The notes beneath the pieces were generated by a model, which saw only the letters and a program-made list of their open reading frames with translations, had not been told where the DNA came from and searched no databases. Shown in pieces: positions 52,267 through 60,461 of a stretch of DNA of 64,000 bases. Within the stretch, counting starts at the first letter, position 1. Each line of letters begins with the position of its first letter. Origin of the DNA: Flavobacterium pectinovorum (GTDB lineage Bacteria > Bacteroidota > Bacteroidia > Flavobacteriales > Flavobacteriaceae); assembly GCF_022802975.1 (NCBI RefSeq), contig NZ_JAFEVZ010000013.1:62001-126000 (forward strand). Direction: 5' to 3'. The position numbers and the translations under genes are program-made.

Positions 52267-53349
52267 ATGAAAAATACTGCGCTTACGCACATACATGAAG
52301 GTTTAGGAGCAAAAATGCTTCCTTTTGCAGGTTATAATATGCCAATTACGTACGAAGGTGTGAATGCTGAGCACGAAACAGTTCGTAATGGTGTGGGCGT
52401 TTTTGACGTTTCGCATATGGGTGAATTTTTGTTAACAGGTCCGAATGCTTTGGCTTTGATTCAGAAAGTAACTTCAAATGATGCTTCGACTTTGACAATT
52501 GGAAAAGCACAATATTCTTGTCTTCCTAATAATGAAGGCGGAATCGTAGATGATTTGATTGTTTATAAAATGAAAGAAGAACAATATTTGTTAGTCGTTA
52601 ATGCTTCGAATATTGAGAAGGACTGGAACTGGATTTCGTCGCACAATGATTTGGGCGTTGAGATGAAAAACCTTTCTGATGATTATTCTTTATTGGCCAT
52701 TCAGGGGCCAAAAGCGGTTGAAGCTATGCAATCCTTGTCTACGATAGATTTGTCTGCAATTGGATATTACCATTTTGAAGTGGCTGATTTTGCCGGAATC
52801 GAACATGTAATAATCTCTGCTACTGGCTACACCGGTTCTGGCGGATTTGAAATTTATTGCAAAAACAGTGAAGCAGAACAGGTTTGGAATAAAGTTTTTG
52901 AAGCAGGAGCGGCATACGGAATTAAACCAATTGGTTTGGCTGCCCGTGATACTTTACGTTTAGAAATGGGATTTTGTTTGTACGGAAACGATATTAACGA
53001 TACAACCTCTCCGTTAGAAGCCGGCTTGGGATGGATAATCAAATTCAGTAAAGAATTTACAAACTCCGAAAGTCTGAAAAAACAAAAAGAAGTAGGTGTT
53101 TCTAAAAAACTAGTAGCTTTTGAGATGCAGGAACGCGCTGTACCAAGGCATGATTACGAAATAGTAGATGCTTCAGGAACAGTAATTGGTGTTGTTACAT
53201 CAGGAACTATGTCGCCTTCTATGGGTAAAGGAATTGGTCTAGGATACGTTACAGCAAATAATAGTGCTGTTGACAGCGATATTTTTATCCGAATCAGAAA
53301 AAATGATGTTGCGGCAAAGGTCGTAAAACTGCCTTTTTACAAAAAATAA
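52267..53349 (+). CDS. gcvT: Aminomethyltransferase, glycine cleavage T protein
   Basis: 360 residues, normal length. Transfers the methylene group from the lipoylated H protein to tetrahydrofolate. Conserved parts are KMLPFAGYNMPITYEG, HETVRNGVGVFDVSHMGEF with the folate-binding Asp-Met region, GGIVDDLIVYKM, YTGSGGFEIYC, AARDTLRLEMGFCLYGNDI and SPSMGKGIGLGYV. It is a single-gene unit with its own terminator; other glycine-cleavage genes are elsewhere. Confidence 0.95.
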   Translation: MKNTALTHIHEGLGAKMLPFAGYNMPITYEGVNAEHETVRNGVGVFDVSHMGEFLLTGPNALALIQKVTSNDASTLTIGKAQYSCLPNNEGGIVDDLIVYKMKEEQYLLVVNASNIEKDWNWISSHNDLGVEMKNLSDDYSLLAIQGPKAVEAMQSLSTIDLSAIGYYHFEVADFAGIEHVIISATGYTGSGGFEIYCKNSEAEQVWNKVFEAGAAYGIKPIGLAARDTLRLEMGFCLYGNDINDTTSPLEAGLGWIIKFSKEFTNSESLKKQKEVGVSKKLVAFEMQERAVPRHDYEIVDASGTVIGVVTSGTMSPSMGKGIGLGYVTANNSAVDSDIFIRIRKNDVAAKVVKLPFYKK

Positions 53350-53370
53350 GTTCAAAACAAAAATATTTAA

Positions 53371-53405
53371 AAAAATGCATTACTTAATTGTAATGCATTT
53401 TTTTT
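53371..53405 (+). terminator. Terminator of gcvT
   Basis: aaaaatgcatta pairs with taatgcattttt (53371-53382 / 53391-53402) and the T-run continues. Confidence 0.82.
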
Positions 53406-53497
53406 ATCTGAATATATCGTTTAGATGTAAGAATATTTTAAAAAATGTAACATTTAATGGAAAATTAAGCGTAAATTTAGTGTAAGATTCCAGAAGT

Positions 53498-55528
53498 ATG
53501 AAAAAAGTAGTATTGGCATTTCTGTTAATGACGAACATTCTATTTTCTCAAAATAGTGATAAGACGTGCGAAATACTTACCAAAATAAATACACTTATTC
53601 AAAATGAACACATTAGACCAAAACCTGTAGACGATAGTTTATCTGTGTACGTTTTTGACAATCTAATGAATGAATTAGATCCTTCAAGAAATATCTTTTT
53701 CAAATCAGAATATGATGAAATGTCTAAACGCTATCGTTTAAATTTAGACGATTTAATATTAAAAGGTGATTGTGGTTTTCTATCTGATATATCAGCTAAA
53801 TATACAAATGGTCTTTTACGAACTAAAGCCGTTTTAGAGAAAATTCAAGCCGGACCAATTGATTATAGTAAAAAAGATACTATTCGGTTTTATAAAAAAG
53901 CATTTACATTTTATCTCAAAAAAGAAGATCTTGAAAAAGTCTGGCTTAAAAAACTGCGCTATCAAATTCTGGATGATATCGCTGAAACAAGTGACAATCT
54001 TGACTCTCTTAAATTAAACTTCAAATCGATTGAATTACAATCAAGAGTCATTATTTTATCAAATGAAATCTGCAGAATCAATACGTTATTAGAACGAAAA
54101 GACACACAACAGGAAAACCTTTATAACTTTTTTTGTACTTATTTTGATCCTCACACAGCCTACTTTAGTGATGATTCGAAATCCAGTTTTGTAGCATCGC
54201 TATCAAAAGAACATTTTTCATTAGGTGTAAGTTTAAAATTAAATGAGAAAAATGAAATCATTATAGAGGGATTAGATCCAAATGGTCCAGCTTTTCAAAC
54301 GGGACAAATTAAAAAAGGCGACCAAATTGTTTCAATTTCAAATCAAAAAGAGACTTTACAAGTTTCATGCGCTTCGTTAGAATCTGTTTCAACTATGATT
54401 TTATCGGAGTCTAATAAAAAAATAACACTTACTTTAAAACGAAATTCAGGCAAAAATTTTGAGGTTTATATCGAAAAGCAAATCATGAAAGATGAGGACA
54501 ATTCGGTCTACAGTTTCATTATAGGCAAGGACAGTAAAATTGGCTACATAAAAATTCCAAGTTTTTATGCTGATCTCGACGAAAATAACCGCAAAGGCTG
54601 TGCCGATGATGTTGCCAGAGAAGTTATAAAACTTGAAAGAGACAACATAAAAGGCCTTGTAATCGATCTGATTAATAACGGAGGCGGCTCTATGGAAGAA
54701 GCTATCAGGTTGTCAGGAATGTTTGTTGATTACGGTCCACTTTCTATAGTGATCGATAATAAACAAGGCCAATCCATAATTAATGATCCCTATAAAGGTT
54801 TGATTTACAAAGGGCCACTTGTTATTTTAGTAAATAGCAATACCGCTTCTGCCAGTGAATTTTTTGCATCAATTTTACAAGATTACAACCGAGCTTTATT
54901 ATTAGGCAGTAATACATTAGGAAAGGCTACCATGCAAACTATTGTTCCTCTTGATGAAAATACAACTACCGATTTTTTAAAAATAAGTATCAATAAATTT
55001 TATAGGGTTACAGGCAAAAGCCATCAAAATATAGGTGTTACACCAGATGTGGTGCTTCCGGAATTTTATGAGAATGTTTACCAAAAAGAAAGCAATTTTC
55101 CAACAGCTATAAAAAACGACAGCATTGTTTCTTTATTAAAATATAAGCCGTATGTCAAGAGAACTCTAATTGACAAAATTGCAAAAAACAGTTCTGCAAG
55201 ATTGACTGACAATTACTATTTCAAACAGATTAAAGAAATCAATTCAAAAATTGACGGAATGATTAATGTTCCAAAGTCTGAAGTTCCAATGACATTAAGT
55301 GCCATTTTTGAACAAAAAATCAATCGAAACAAACTCTGGAAAGAAATTAATACGTTTAGTGATGAAAACAATCCGTTAGACGTTTACAATTCAACCGTAA
55401 ATCAATTTTTATTGGGAGTTTATCCTGCGGAGAAAACAATAAACCAATATCAAATTGATAATCTCAAAACCAATCCTTACCTAAACGAAGCCGTAAATAT
55501 TATTAATGAATTTAATGCTTCCAGGTAA
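53498..55528 (+). CDS. S41 carboxy-terminal processing peptidase (Prc-like)
   Basis: 676 residues, signal peptide ending near NILFSQ. The N-terminal part (about 30-220) resembles Prc (LDPSRNIFFKSEYDEM). A PDZ domain (about 235-325; PNGPAFQTGQIKKGDQIVSI) and the S41 protease core (about 340-540) follow. The catalytic Ser lies in SNTASASEFFASIL and the Lys in GSNTLGKATMQT, a Ser-Lys dyad. The C-terminal region matches the DUF3340-type tail of tail-specific proteases. It trims periplasmic or lipoprotein substrates. It stands alone between gcvT and yebC. Confidence 0.88.
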   Translation: MKKVVLAFLLMTNILFSQNSDKTCEILTKINTLIQNEHIRPKPVDDSLSVYVFDNLMNELDPSRNIFFKSEYDEMSKRYRLNLDDLILKGDCGFLSDISAKYTNGLLRTKAVLEKIQAGPIDYSKKDTIRFYKKAFTFYLKKEDLEKVWLKKLRYQILDDIAETSDNLDSLKLNFKSIELQSRVIILSNEICRINTLLERKDTQQENLYNFFCTYFDPHTAYFSDDSKSSFVASLSKEHFSLGVSLKLNEKNEIIIEGLDPNGPAFQTGQIKKGDQIVSISNQKETLQVSCASLESVSTMILSESNKKITLTLKRNSGKNFEVYIEKQIMKDEDNSVYSFIIGKDSKIGYIKIPSFYADLDENNRKGCADDVAREVIKLERDNIKGLVIDLINNGGGSMEEAIRLSGMFVDYGPLSIVIDNKQGQSIINDPYKGLIYKGPLVILVNSNTASASEFFASILQDYNRALLLGSNTLGKATMQTIVPLDENTTTDFLKISINKFYRVTGKSHQNIGVTPDVVLPEFYENVYQKESNFPTAIKNDSIVSLLKYKPYVKRTLIDKIAKNSSARLTDNYYFKQIKEINSKIDGMINVPKSEVPMTLSAIFEQKINRNKLWKEINTFSDENNPLDVYNSTVNQFLLGVYPAEKTINQYQIDNLKTNPYLNEAVNIINEFNASR

Positions 55529-55835
55529 ATTTCAGATTATCTAAACCTGAACCTATAACTGAATCACATTAGTTTATTTTCAAGCAGAAACATTAGACAT
55601 TTATTGTCTATATAATAAAGCTTTCCGTTTCAAATAAAGTTCACGAAACTCATTGTAACGAGGTAATTGAGGCTAAAACGAATCATTTTATTCTTTTACA
55701 ATCATTCGAAAAAATAACCTAATTTGGTTAAAGCTATTTTCTTTACGCTAAAACATAATTTGAAAAAGAATAGGCTTTGATTTTGGAAAAATAAGGAATA
55801 ACCGTATTTTTGCATCACAAAACTAAAAATTAGAA
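55529..55835. other. Gene-free stretch before the yebC-family gene, with its -7 box
   Basis: 307 bp, AT-rich. A TATTTTTG box (55805-55812) sits 23 bp before the next ATG and is its probable -7 element. A small hairpin tagaca/tgtcta lies near 55594-55610 without a T-run. Nothing else is recognised. Confidence 0.5.
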
Positions 55836-56549
55836 ATGGGAAGAGCGTTCGAATTTAGAAAAGGAAGAAAAATGAAACGTTGGTCAGCAATGGCCAAAAC
55901 ATTTACCAGAATTGGTAAAGATATCGTTATGGCTGTTAAAGAAGGCGGACCAAACCCAGACGCCAATTCGAGATTAAGAGCTGTAATTCAAAATGCAAAA
56001 GCAGCCAACATGCCTAAAGACAATGTTGAGCGCGCTATAAAAAACGCAAGTAATAAAGACACTGCCAACTATAAAGAAATTTTGTTTGAAGGATATGCTC
56101 CTCATGGAATTGCAATTTTAATTGAAACAGCATCTGATAATAATAACAGAACGGTTGCCAATATTCGTAGTTATTTCAATAAATGTAACGGAACAATGGG
56201 AACTCAGGGATCTGTTGAATTCATGTTTGATCATACCTGTAATTTCAGAATTGCAAACAATGGTCTTGATGCTGAAGAATTAGAATTAGAATTAATTGAT
56301 TTTGGTGCCGAAGAAGTTTTTGAAGACGAAGACGGGATTTTAATCTATGCTCCTTTTGGAAGCTTTGGAGCTTTACAAAAAGAACTTGAAAACAGAGGTC
56401 TGGAAATTTTATCTTCAGGTTTTGAGCGTATTCCACAAATCACGAAAGAACTTACTGAAGCCCAAATTGCTGATGTTGAAAAATTGATCGAAAAAATCGA
56501 AGAAGATGATGACGTAATGAACGTTTATCACACAATGAAAGAAGAATAA
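55836..56549 (+). CDS. YebC/TACO1-family protein
   Basis: 237 residues with the full family outline: MGRAFEFRKGRKMKRWSAMAKTF, GGPNPDANSRLRAVIQNAKAANMPKDNVERAI, YEGYAP-type FEGYAPHGIAILIETASDNNNRT and the acidic C-terminus. Family members act in translation (easing polyproline stalls) or as transcription factors; the role here is not decided by sequence. The leader is short after the -7 box at 55805-55812, and a terminator follows. Confidence 0.92.
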   Translation: MGRAFEFRKGRKMKRWSAMAKTFTRIGKDIVMAVKEGGPNPDANSRLRAVIQNAKAANMPKDNVERAIKNASNKDTANYKEILFEGYAPHGIAILIETASDNNNRTVANIRSYFNKCNGTMGTQGSVEFMFDHTCNFRIANNGLDAEELELELIDFGAEEVFEDEDGILIYAPFGSFGALQKELENRGLEILSSGFERIPQITKELTEAQIADVEKLIEKIEEDDDVMNVYHTMKEE

Positions 56550-56574
56550 TATTTTTCTTTTTTAGAAATAATCA

Positions 56575-56603
56575 AAAGCTCTGAAAATTCAGGGCTTTTT
56601 TTG
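56575..56603 (+). terminator. Terminator of the yebC-family gene
   Basis: aaagctctgaa / ttcagggcttt hairpin (56575-56585, 56588-56598) running into a T-run. Confidence 0.8.
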
Positions 56604-56653
56604 TTTAAAAATGTTAAATAAAAATAGAACTTATGAAGTTTCAGATTAACTAT

Positions 56654-56661
56654 TATATTTG
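56654..56661 (+). promoter_or_regulatory. -7 box of the 25-residue peptide gene
   Basis: TATATTTG, a perfect TAnnTTTG, 33 bp before the ATG at 56695 and downstream of the yebC terminator, so the small gene has its own transcript. Confidence 0.6.
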
Positions 56662-56694
56662 TAATTATCAAAAGTAATTTAACTTAAAAAAAAA

Positions 56695-56772
56695 ATGAAA
56701 AATTCTAAATACACAAAAATTGCGGTAATCGCTTTGGTAATTTTATTCGTTATCATTAGCGTTATTAGCTAA
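56695..56772 (+). CDS. 25-residue hydrophobic membrane peptide
   Basis: Reads MKNSKYTKIAVIALVILFVI then ISVIS and a stop. The three Lys residues at the N-terminus and about 17 hydrophobic residues make a single membrane helix. It has its own -7 box (56654-56661) and its own terminator (56821-56856), giving a transcript of about 190 nt. No homologue is recognised. It could be a small membrane regulator or a type I toxin-like peptide; no antisense RNA was identified. Confidence 0.55.
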   Translation: MKNSKYTKIAVIALVILFVIISVIS

Positions 56773-56820
56773 ATAAAGAAGAATCTTTACGATTCATTTT
56801 GCAAATAAAACTAACGTTGT

Positions 56821-56856
56821 GCCTTCCGGAATCTGTTTTCTGAAGGCTTTTTTTTT
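56821..56856 (+). terminator. Terminator of the small-peptide gene
   Basis: gccttc / gaaggc stem (56821-56826 and 56842-56847) followed by nine T. Confidence 0.8.
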
Positions 56857-57028
56857 AAATACGAATATTACTAAAGCCTTAGCCCGGTTATTTTATTTTC
56901 CTTTTATTTTTACAAGAGTTATGTAAACTTCCTTCTAAATGAAAGTATTTTTTGAGATTTTTTTTCTCAGAGTAACTAATGTAAGCTTACTCTAGAATTC
57001 AGAAAAAAGTTGGAAAAAAAATATTGTT

Positions 57029-57052
57029 ATGGGATAGCGGGAATAGCATCTT
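57029..57052. repeat. Partial intergenic repeat upstream of kdsA
   Basis: gggatagcgggaatagcatctt matches the right end of the element at 43791-43872. The left part is too degraded to define. Confidence 0.4.
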
Positions 57053-57094
57053 AAAATAATCCAAAATCTTCATCTGTAAATCGCAAAACCTAAC

Positions 57095-57102
57095 TACCTT
57101 TG
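57095..57102 (+). promoter_or_regulatory. -7 box of kdsA
   Basis: TACCTTTG, 20 bp before the ATG. The same octamer precedes prmA. Confidence 0.6.
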
Positions 57103-57122
57103 CACTGTCAAAAAATCATATT

Positions 57123-57941
57123 ATGAACATACAACATATTCCACAAATTAAGCATACTGAAAGCGGGAATTTCTTTTTATTGGCTGGGCCTTGTGCTATT
57201 GAAGGAGAAGAAATGGCGCTCAGAATTGCCGAAAAATTAGTTGGTATTACCGACAAACTTCAGATTCCTTATGTATTTAAAGGATCCTTTAAAAAAGCCA
57301 ATCGTTCCAGAATTGACAGTTTCTCCGGAATTGGTGACGAAAAAGCATTAAAAATTTTACGAAAAGTTTCTGAAACTTTTCATGTTCCAACTGTAACAGA
57401 CATCCATACTAATGAAGATGCTGATATGGCTGCGCAATATGTTGATGTTTTACAAATTCCTGCCTTTTTAGTACGACAAACTGATTTGGTTGTGGCTGCC
57501 GCCAATACAGGAAAAACTGTAAACTTAAAAAAAGGGCAATTTATGAGTCCGGAAAGCATGAAACATGCTGTACAAAAAGTATTAGACTGTAATAATGAAA
57601 ATGTTATGGTTACAGATCGCGGTACTATGTTTGGTTATCAAGACATGATTGTTGACTATCGAGGAATTCCTACCATGCAGCAATATGCTTCAACAGTTTT
57701 GGATGTTACGCACTCTTTGCAGCAACCAAACCAAACTGCCGGTGTTACAGGAGGAAGACCTGATATGATTGAAACCGTTGCCAAAGCGGGTATTGCTGTA
57801 GGCGTTGACGGTATTTTTATCGAAACTCATTTTGACCCTGCTAATGCCAAAAGTGATGGAGCCAATATGCTACATTTAGACTATTTTGAAGGTTTAATGA
57901 CCAAATTGGTAGCTATCAGAAAAACAGTTAATTCATTCTAA
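57123..57941 (+). CDS. kdsA: 3-deoxy-8-phosphooctulonate synthase
   Basis: 272 residues, standard length. It condenses phosphoenolpyruvate with arabinose-5-phosphate to make KDO-8-phosphate for lipopolysaccharide. Motifs are LLAGPCAIEGEEMALRIAE, VFKGSFKKANRSRIDSFSG, TDIHTNEDAD, IPAFLVRQTDL, NLKKGQFMSPESM and the C-terminal IETHFDPANAKSDGANML. Its promoter is a TACCTTTG box, and the outer-membrane protein gene follows 17 bp later. Confidence 0.96.
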   Translation: MNIQHIPQIKHTESGNFFLLAGPCAIEGEEMALRIAEKLVGITDKLQIPYVFKGSFKKANRSRIDSFSGIGDEKALKILRKVSETFHVPTVTDIHTNEDADMAAQYVDVLQIPAFLVRQTDLVVAAANTGKTVNLKKGQFMSPESMKHAVQKVLDCNNENVMVTDRGTMFGYQDMIVDYRGIPTMQQYASTVLDVTHSLQQPNQTAGVTGGRPDMIETVAKAGIAVGVDGIFIETHFDPANAKSDGANMLHLDYFEGLMTKLVAIRKTVNSF

Positions 57942-57958
57942 TTTTTACAATTCAATCA

Positions 57959-58822
57959 TTGAAAAATAAATTTTTATTCTTGCCTTTCTTTTTAATGTGT
58001 TTTGCTGTGAACACATTTGCTCAGGATGAAATTGCAATACAAGATAAATATACAGCACACAATAAAGGAAAGTTTTTTGTATCATGGGGCGGCAACAGAG
58101 AAAGCTACTCAAAGTCTGATGTAACCTTCAGAGGAAAAGATTATGAATTCACTGTTCACAATATGAGTGCACATGATAAACCAAAAGGCTGGCATGTTGA
58201 TTATGTTAACCCGGCCCGAATGACTATTCCGCAAACGAATCTGAGACTGGGTTATTTTTTTAGCGATCATTACAGTGTAACGATTGGTGTTGACCACATG
58301 AAATATGTCATGACGCAGAATCAAATCGCGAATGTTACAGGAGAAATTAATTTGCCTCTAACTGATGCCGGTTCTGTACACAATGGCGTTTACAATAATG
58401 AACCAGTACCTTTTGAGGACGGAACTTTTCTTATGTACGAGCATACTGACGGTCTGAACTATGTAAACACAGAAGTTTCAAGATTTGATGATATTTCAAA
58501 ATGGTTTAGTCTTCCAAACACAGATAAAGTTCAGATTAATTTAACTGAAGGACTTGGTGCAGGGCTTTTGTATCCTAAAACCAATACAACTCTTTTAGGA
58601 AAAGAACGACATGATGATTTTCATGTTTCCGGTTACGGAATTTCGGCAAAAGCAGGAATTAATATTACTTTTTTCAAGCATTTTTATATTCAGGGAGAAC
58701 TTAAAGGCGGTTACATTAACATGCAGGATATCAAAACTACCGCAAGTAATGATGATAGCGCTTTTCAGGATTTTTTCTTCTTTCAGAGAATTATTGCTTT
58801 TGGAGGAATTTTCAGAATTTAA
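57959..58822 (+). CDS. Outer-membrane beta-barrel protein, unknown function
   Basis: 287 residues, signal peptide ending near NTFAQD. The start codon chosen is TTG (57959), the only one that keeps the complete signal peptide. Alternating hydrophobic strands and the ending AFGGIFRI, with a terminal aromatic/hydrophobic pattern, suggest an OmpW- or porin-like small barrel. Stretches such as LRLGYFFSDHYSVTIGVDHMKY look like paired strands. It follows kdsA by 17 bp and probably shares its transcript. I do not recognise a family. Confidence 0.65.
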   Translation: MKNKFLFLPFFLMCFAVNTFAQDEIAIQDKYTAHNKGKFFVSWGGNRESYSKSDVTFRGKDYEFTVHNMSAHDKPKGWHVDYVNPARMTIPQTNLRLGYFFSDHYSVTIGVDHMKYVMTQNQIANVTGEINLPLTDAGSVHNGVYNNEPVPFEDGTFLMYEHTDGLNYVNTEVSRFDDISKWFSLPNTDKVQINLTEGLGAGLLYPKTNTTLLGKERHDDFHVSGYGISAKAGINITFFKHFYIQGELKGGYINMQDIKTTASNDDSAFQDFFFFQRIIAFGGIFRI

Positions 58823-58840
58823 AAAATCATACCACAATAA

Positions 58841-58878
58841 AAAAAGCAGAATTCAATATTAATTTGGATTCTGCTTTT
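58841..58878. terminator. Bidirectional terminator
   Basis: aaaaagcagaattcaa pairs with tttggattctgctttt (from 58841 and to 58878), one mismatch. It lies between the outer-membrane protein gene and the converging DUF1697 gene and serves both. Confidence 0.82.
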
Positions 58879-58886
58879 TTATTGAA

Positions 58887-59429
58887 TTATTCCGAATACA
58901 TATTTAACAAATTTGTTACCGTATTCCAATTTCTTATGGTTGCTGTGACATTAAGTTTCTTCTCAATATATTTCTGGTCAAATCTCGTCTTTCCGGCTCC
59001 AACAGCATATTTAATAAAAATTCTGTTACCATCAATACTTGCTTCATCCGGTTTAAACTGACTGATTTTTAAATCATTAATATTTTCTTTTTTCAAAGCA
59101 ATTGAAACAAAAGCTACGTAGAGTTTTTTGGTATCAAAATCTTTTTCTTTTAGAAAAGGATTGTTTTTAAAACACAATTCCAGGCCTTCTTTTGTAATAA
59201 CAATCGTAGGAACTTCATGCCCGAAAACTTTAAAGATTTCCTGTTTAATCATAAACCCTACTTTTGAAGCACTTTCTTCTTCTGTATCAATAAAAACATT
59301 TCCGGATTGTAGATAGGTTCTCACGTTTTGAAAACCAATATTTTCTAACATTGTTTTCAAAGTTTCCATTTTCATCATGTTATGACCTGAAACGTTGATT
59401 CCTCGTAAAAGTGCTAAGTGGGTTGTCAT
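58887..59429 (-). CDS. DUF1697 family protein
   Basis: 180 residues. Signature LALLRGINVSGHNMMKMETLK near the start, then GFQNVRTYLQSGNVFIDT, ITKEGLELCFKNNPFL and the C-terminal TIRNWNTVTNLLNM. The family is widespread and of unknown function. A single-gene unit on the minus strand, converging on the outer-membrane protein gene. Confidence 0.85.
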   Translation of the reverse strand: MTTHLALLRGINVSGHNMMKMETLKTMLENIGFQNVRTYLQSGNVFIDTEEESASKVGFMIKQEIFKVFGHEVPTIVITKEGLELCFKNNPFLKEKDFDTKKLYVAFVSIALKKENINDLKISQFKPDEASIDGNRIFIKYAVGAGKTRFDQKYIEKKLNVTATIRNWNTVTNLLNMYSE

Positions 59430-59493
59430 TATTTTTTCTCTAATTAATTAACAGACTATAAATGTAATTCTAAAAATGCAAAATAGTTTGAAA

Positions 59494-60300
59494 TTAATTA
59501 CATTCTCTTTCAAATATTAATGAAATATTATCCAAATCATACGATGGTTCATAAGTATAACTTGTAGTATTTAATAGCTTAAAAACATTGTCAGAAAATC
59601 CGTAATCACATACCTTTATATTTGAATAATTATTTTTCGAAAACGCTGTAAATAAAGCTCCACTTATAAAAAACTTACCTTTTAATAAATTTTCTGAAGT
59701 ATCATAACCTGAAAATATATATTCTCTTTTACCTATAACTTCATTGTCAGGAAATGAATACTTAATTTGCTCTACTTTTATTAAATTGCCAGCAGATAGT
59801 AAAAATTTCCTATATACTCTGCCATTTAACATTTCCATAATTTCGTTACCATTGTACTCATAAGTGTACAATATTGGTTCAGATTTAAAGGGATAAAAAT
59901 TAGTTGTTTTTCTATTTATTAATCGGTCATCATCAATTACAAATTCTTTAGTATAAGGCGAAGTAAAATTATGAGAATACTGCACCTTAATAATGTCATT
60001 TTCATAAGTAATTAAATCTTCTGCTTCATTTGACATCCTCCAATTAGTCAGATTATTTGAAGTTGGAATTGAAACAAAACTACCTTTTACTTTGCTAATT
60101 CTATTTTGGTTATCATATTCGAAATTAATTTTACCTGTGAAATTTGGATCAAACACAGTATTTGATAATACAATATCATCGTAAGTTAAAATAAGTGTTT
60201 TCACACTTACAACTTTACAGGTTTTAATAGCTTCATTTTTATCATTTGAACATGAAAACAAAACTGTAGTTAAACAAACTAGTAGAAAAATTTTATTCAT
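59494..60300 (-). CDS. Lipoprotein of unknown function
   Basis: 268 residues with a lipoprotein signal (LTTVLFSC, Cys near residue 17). The body is beta-rich with YD-like repeats (INFEYDNQNRISKVKG, YTYEYNGNEIMEML), reminiscent of small DUF4595-type Bacteroidota lipoproteins. No enzyme motif is seen. Single gene on the minus strand, divergent from recG with 161 bp between. Confidence 0.65.
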   Translation of the reverse strand: MNKIFLLVCLTTVLFSCSNDKNEAIKTCKVVSVKTLILTYDDIVLSNTVFDPNFTGKINFEYDNQNRISKVKGSFVSIPTSNNLTNWRMSNEAEDLITYENDIIKVQYSHNFTSPYTKEFVIDDDRLINRKTTNFYPFKSEPILYTYEYNGNEIMEMLNGRVYRKFLLSAGNLIKVEQIKYSFPDNEVIGKREYIFSGYDTSENLLKGKFFISGALFTAFSKNNYSNIKVCDYGFSDNVFKLLNTTSYTYEPSYDLDNISLIFERECN

Positions 60301-60461
60301 CTTATTTTTTATTTTATTTCAAAAATAGGTAATTAAGTACAAAATTTGACAACAATAAGCCCTTTTAAATTTCCTAATTAAAATCTATCTTCGCTTTTGA
60401 ATTAAATCCTATCATGAAAAACCAAATTCTAAAATCAACAATCTAAACTCTTAAATCCAAA

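Noticed and set aside
58595..58862. Two overlapping 80-residue frames near the end of the outer-membrane protein gene
   Set aside because: They lie over the gene end and the terminator hairpin, have no recognisable domain, and read as frame shadows.
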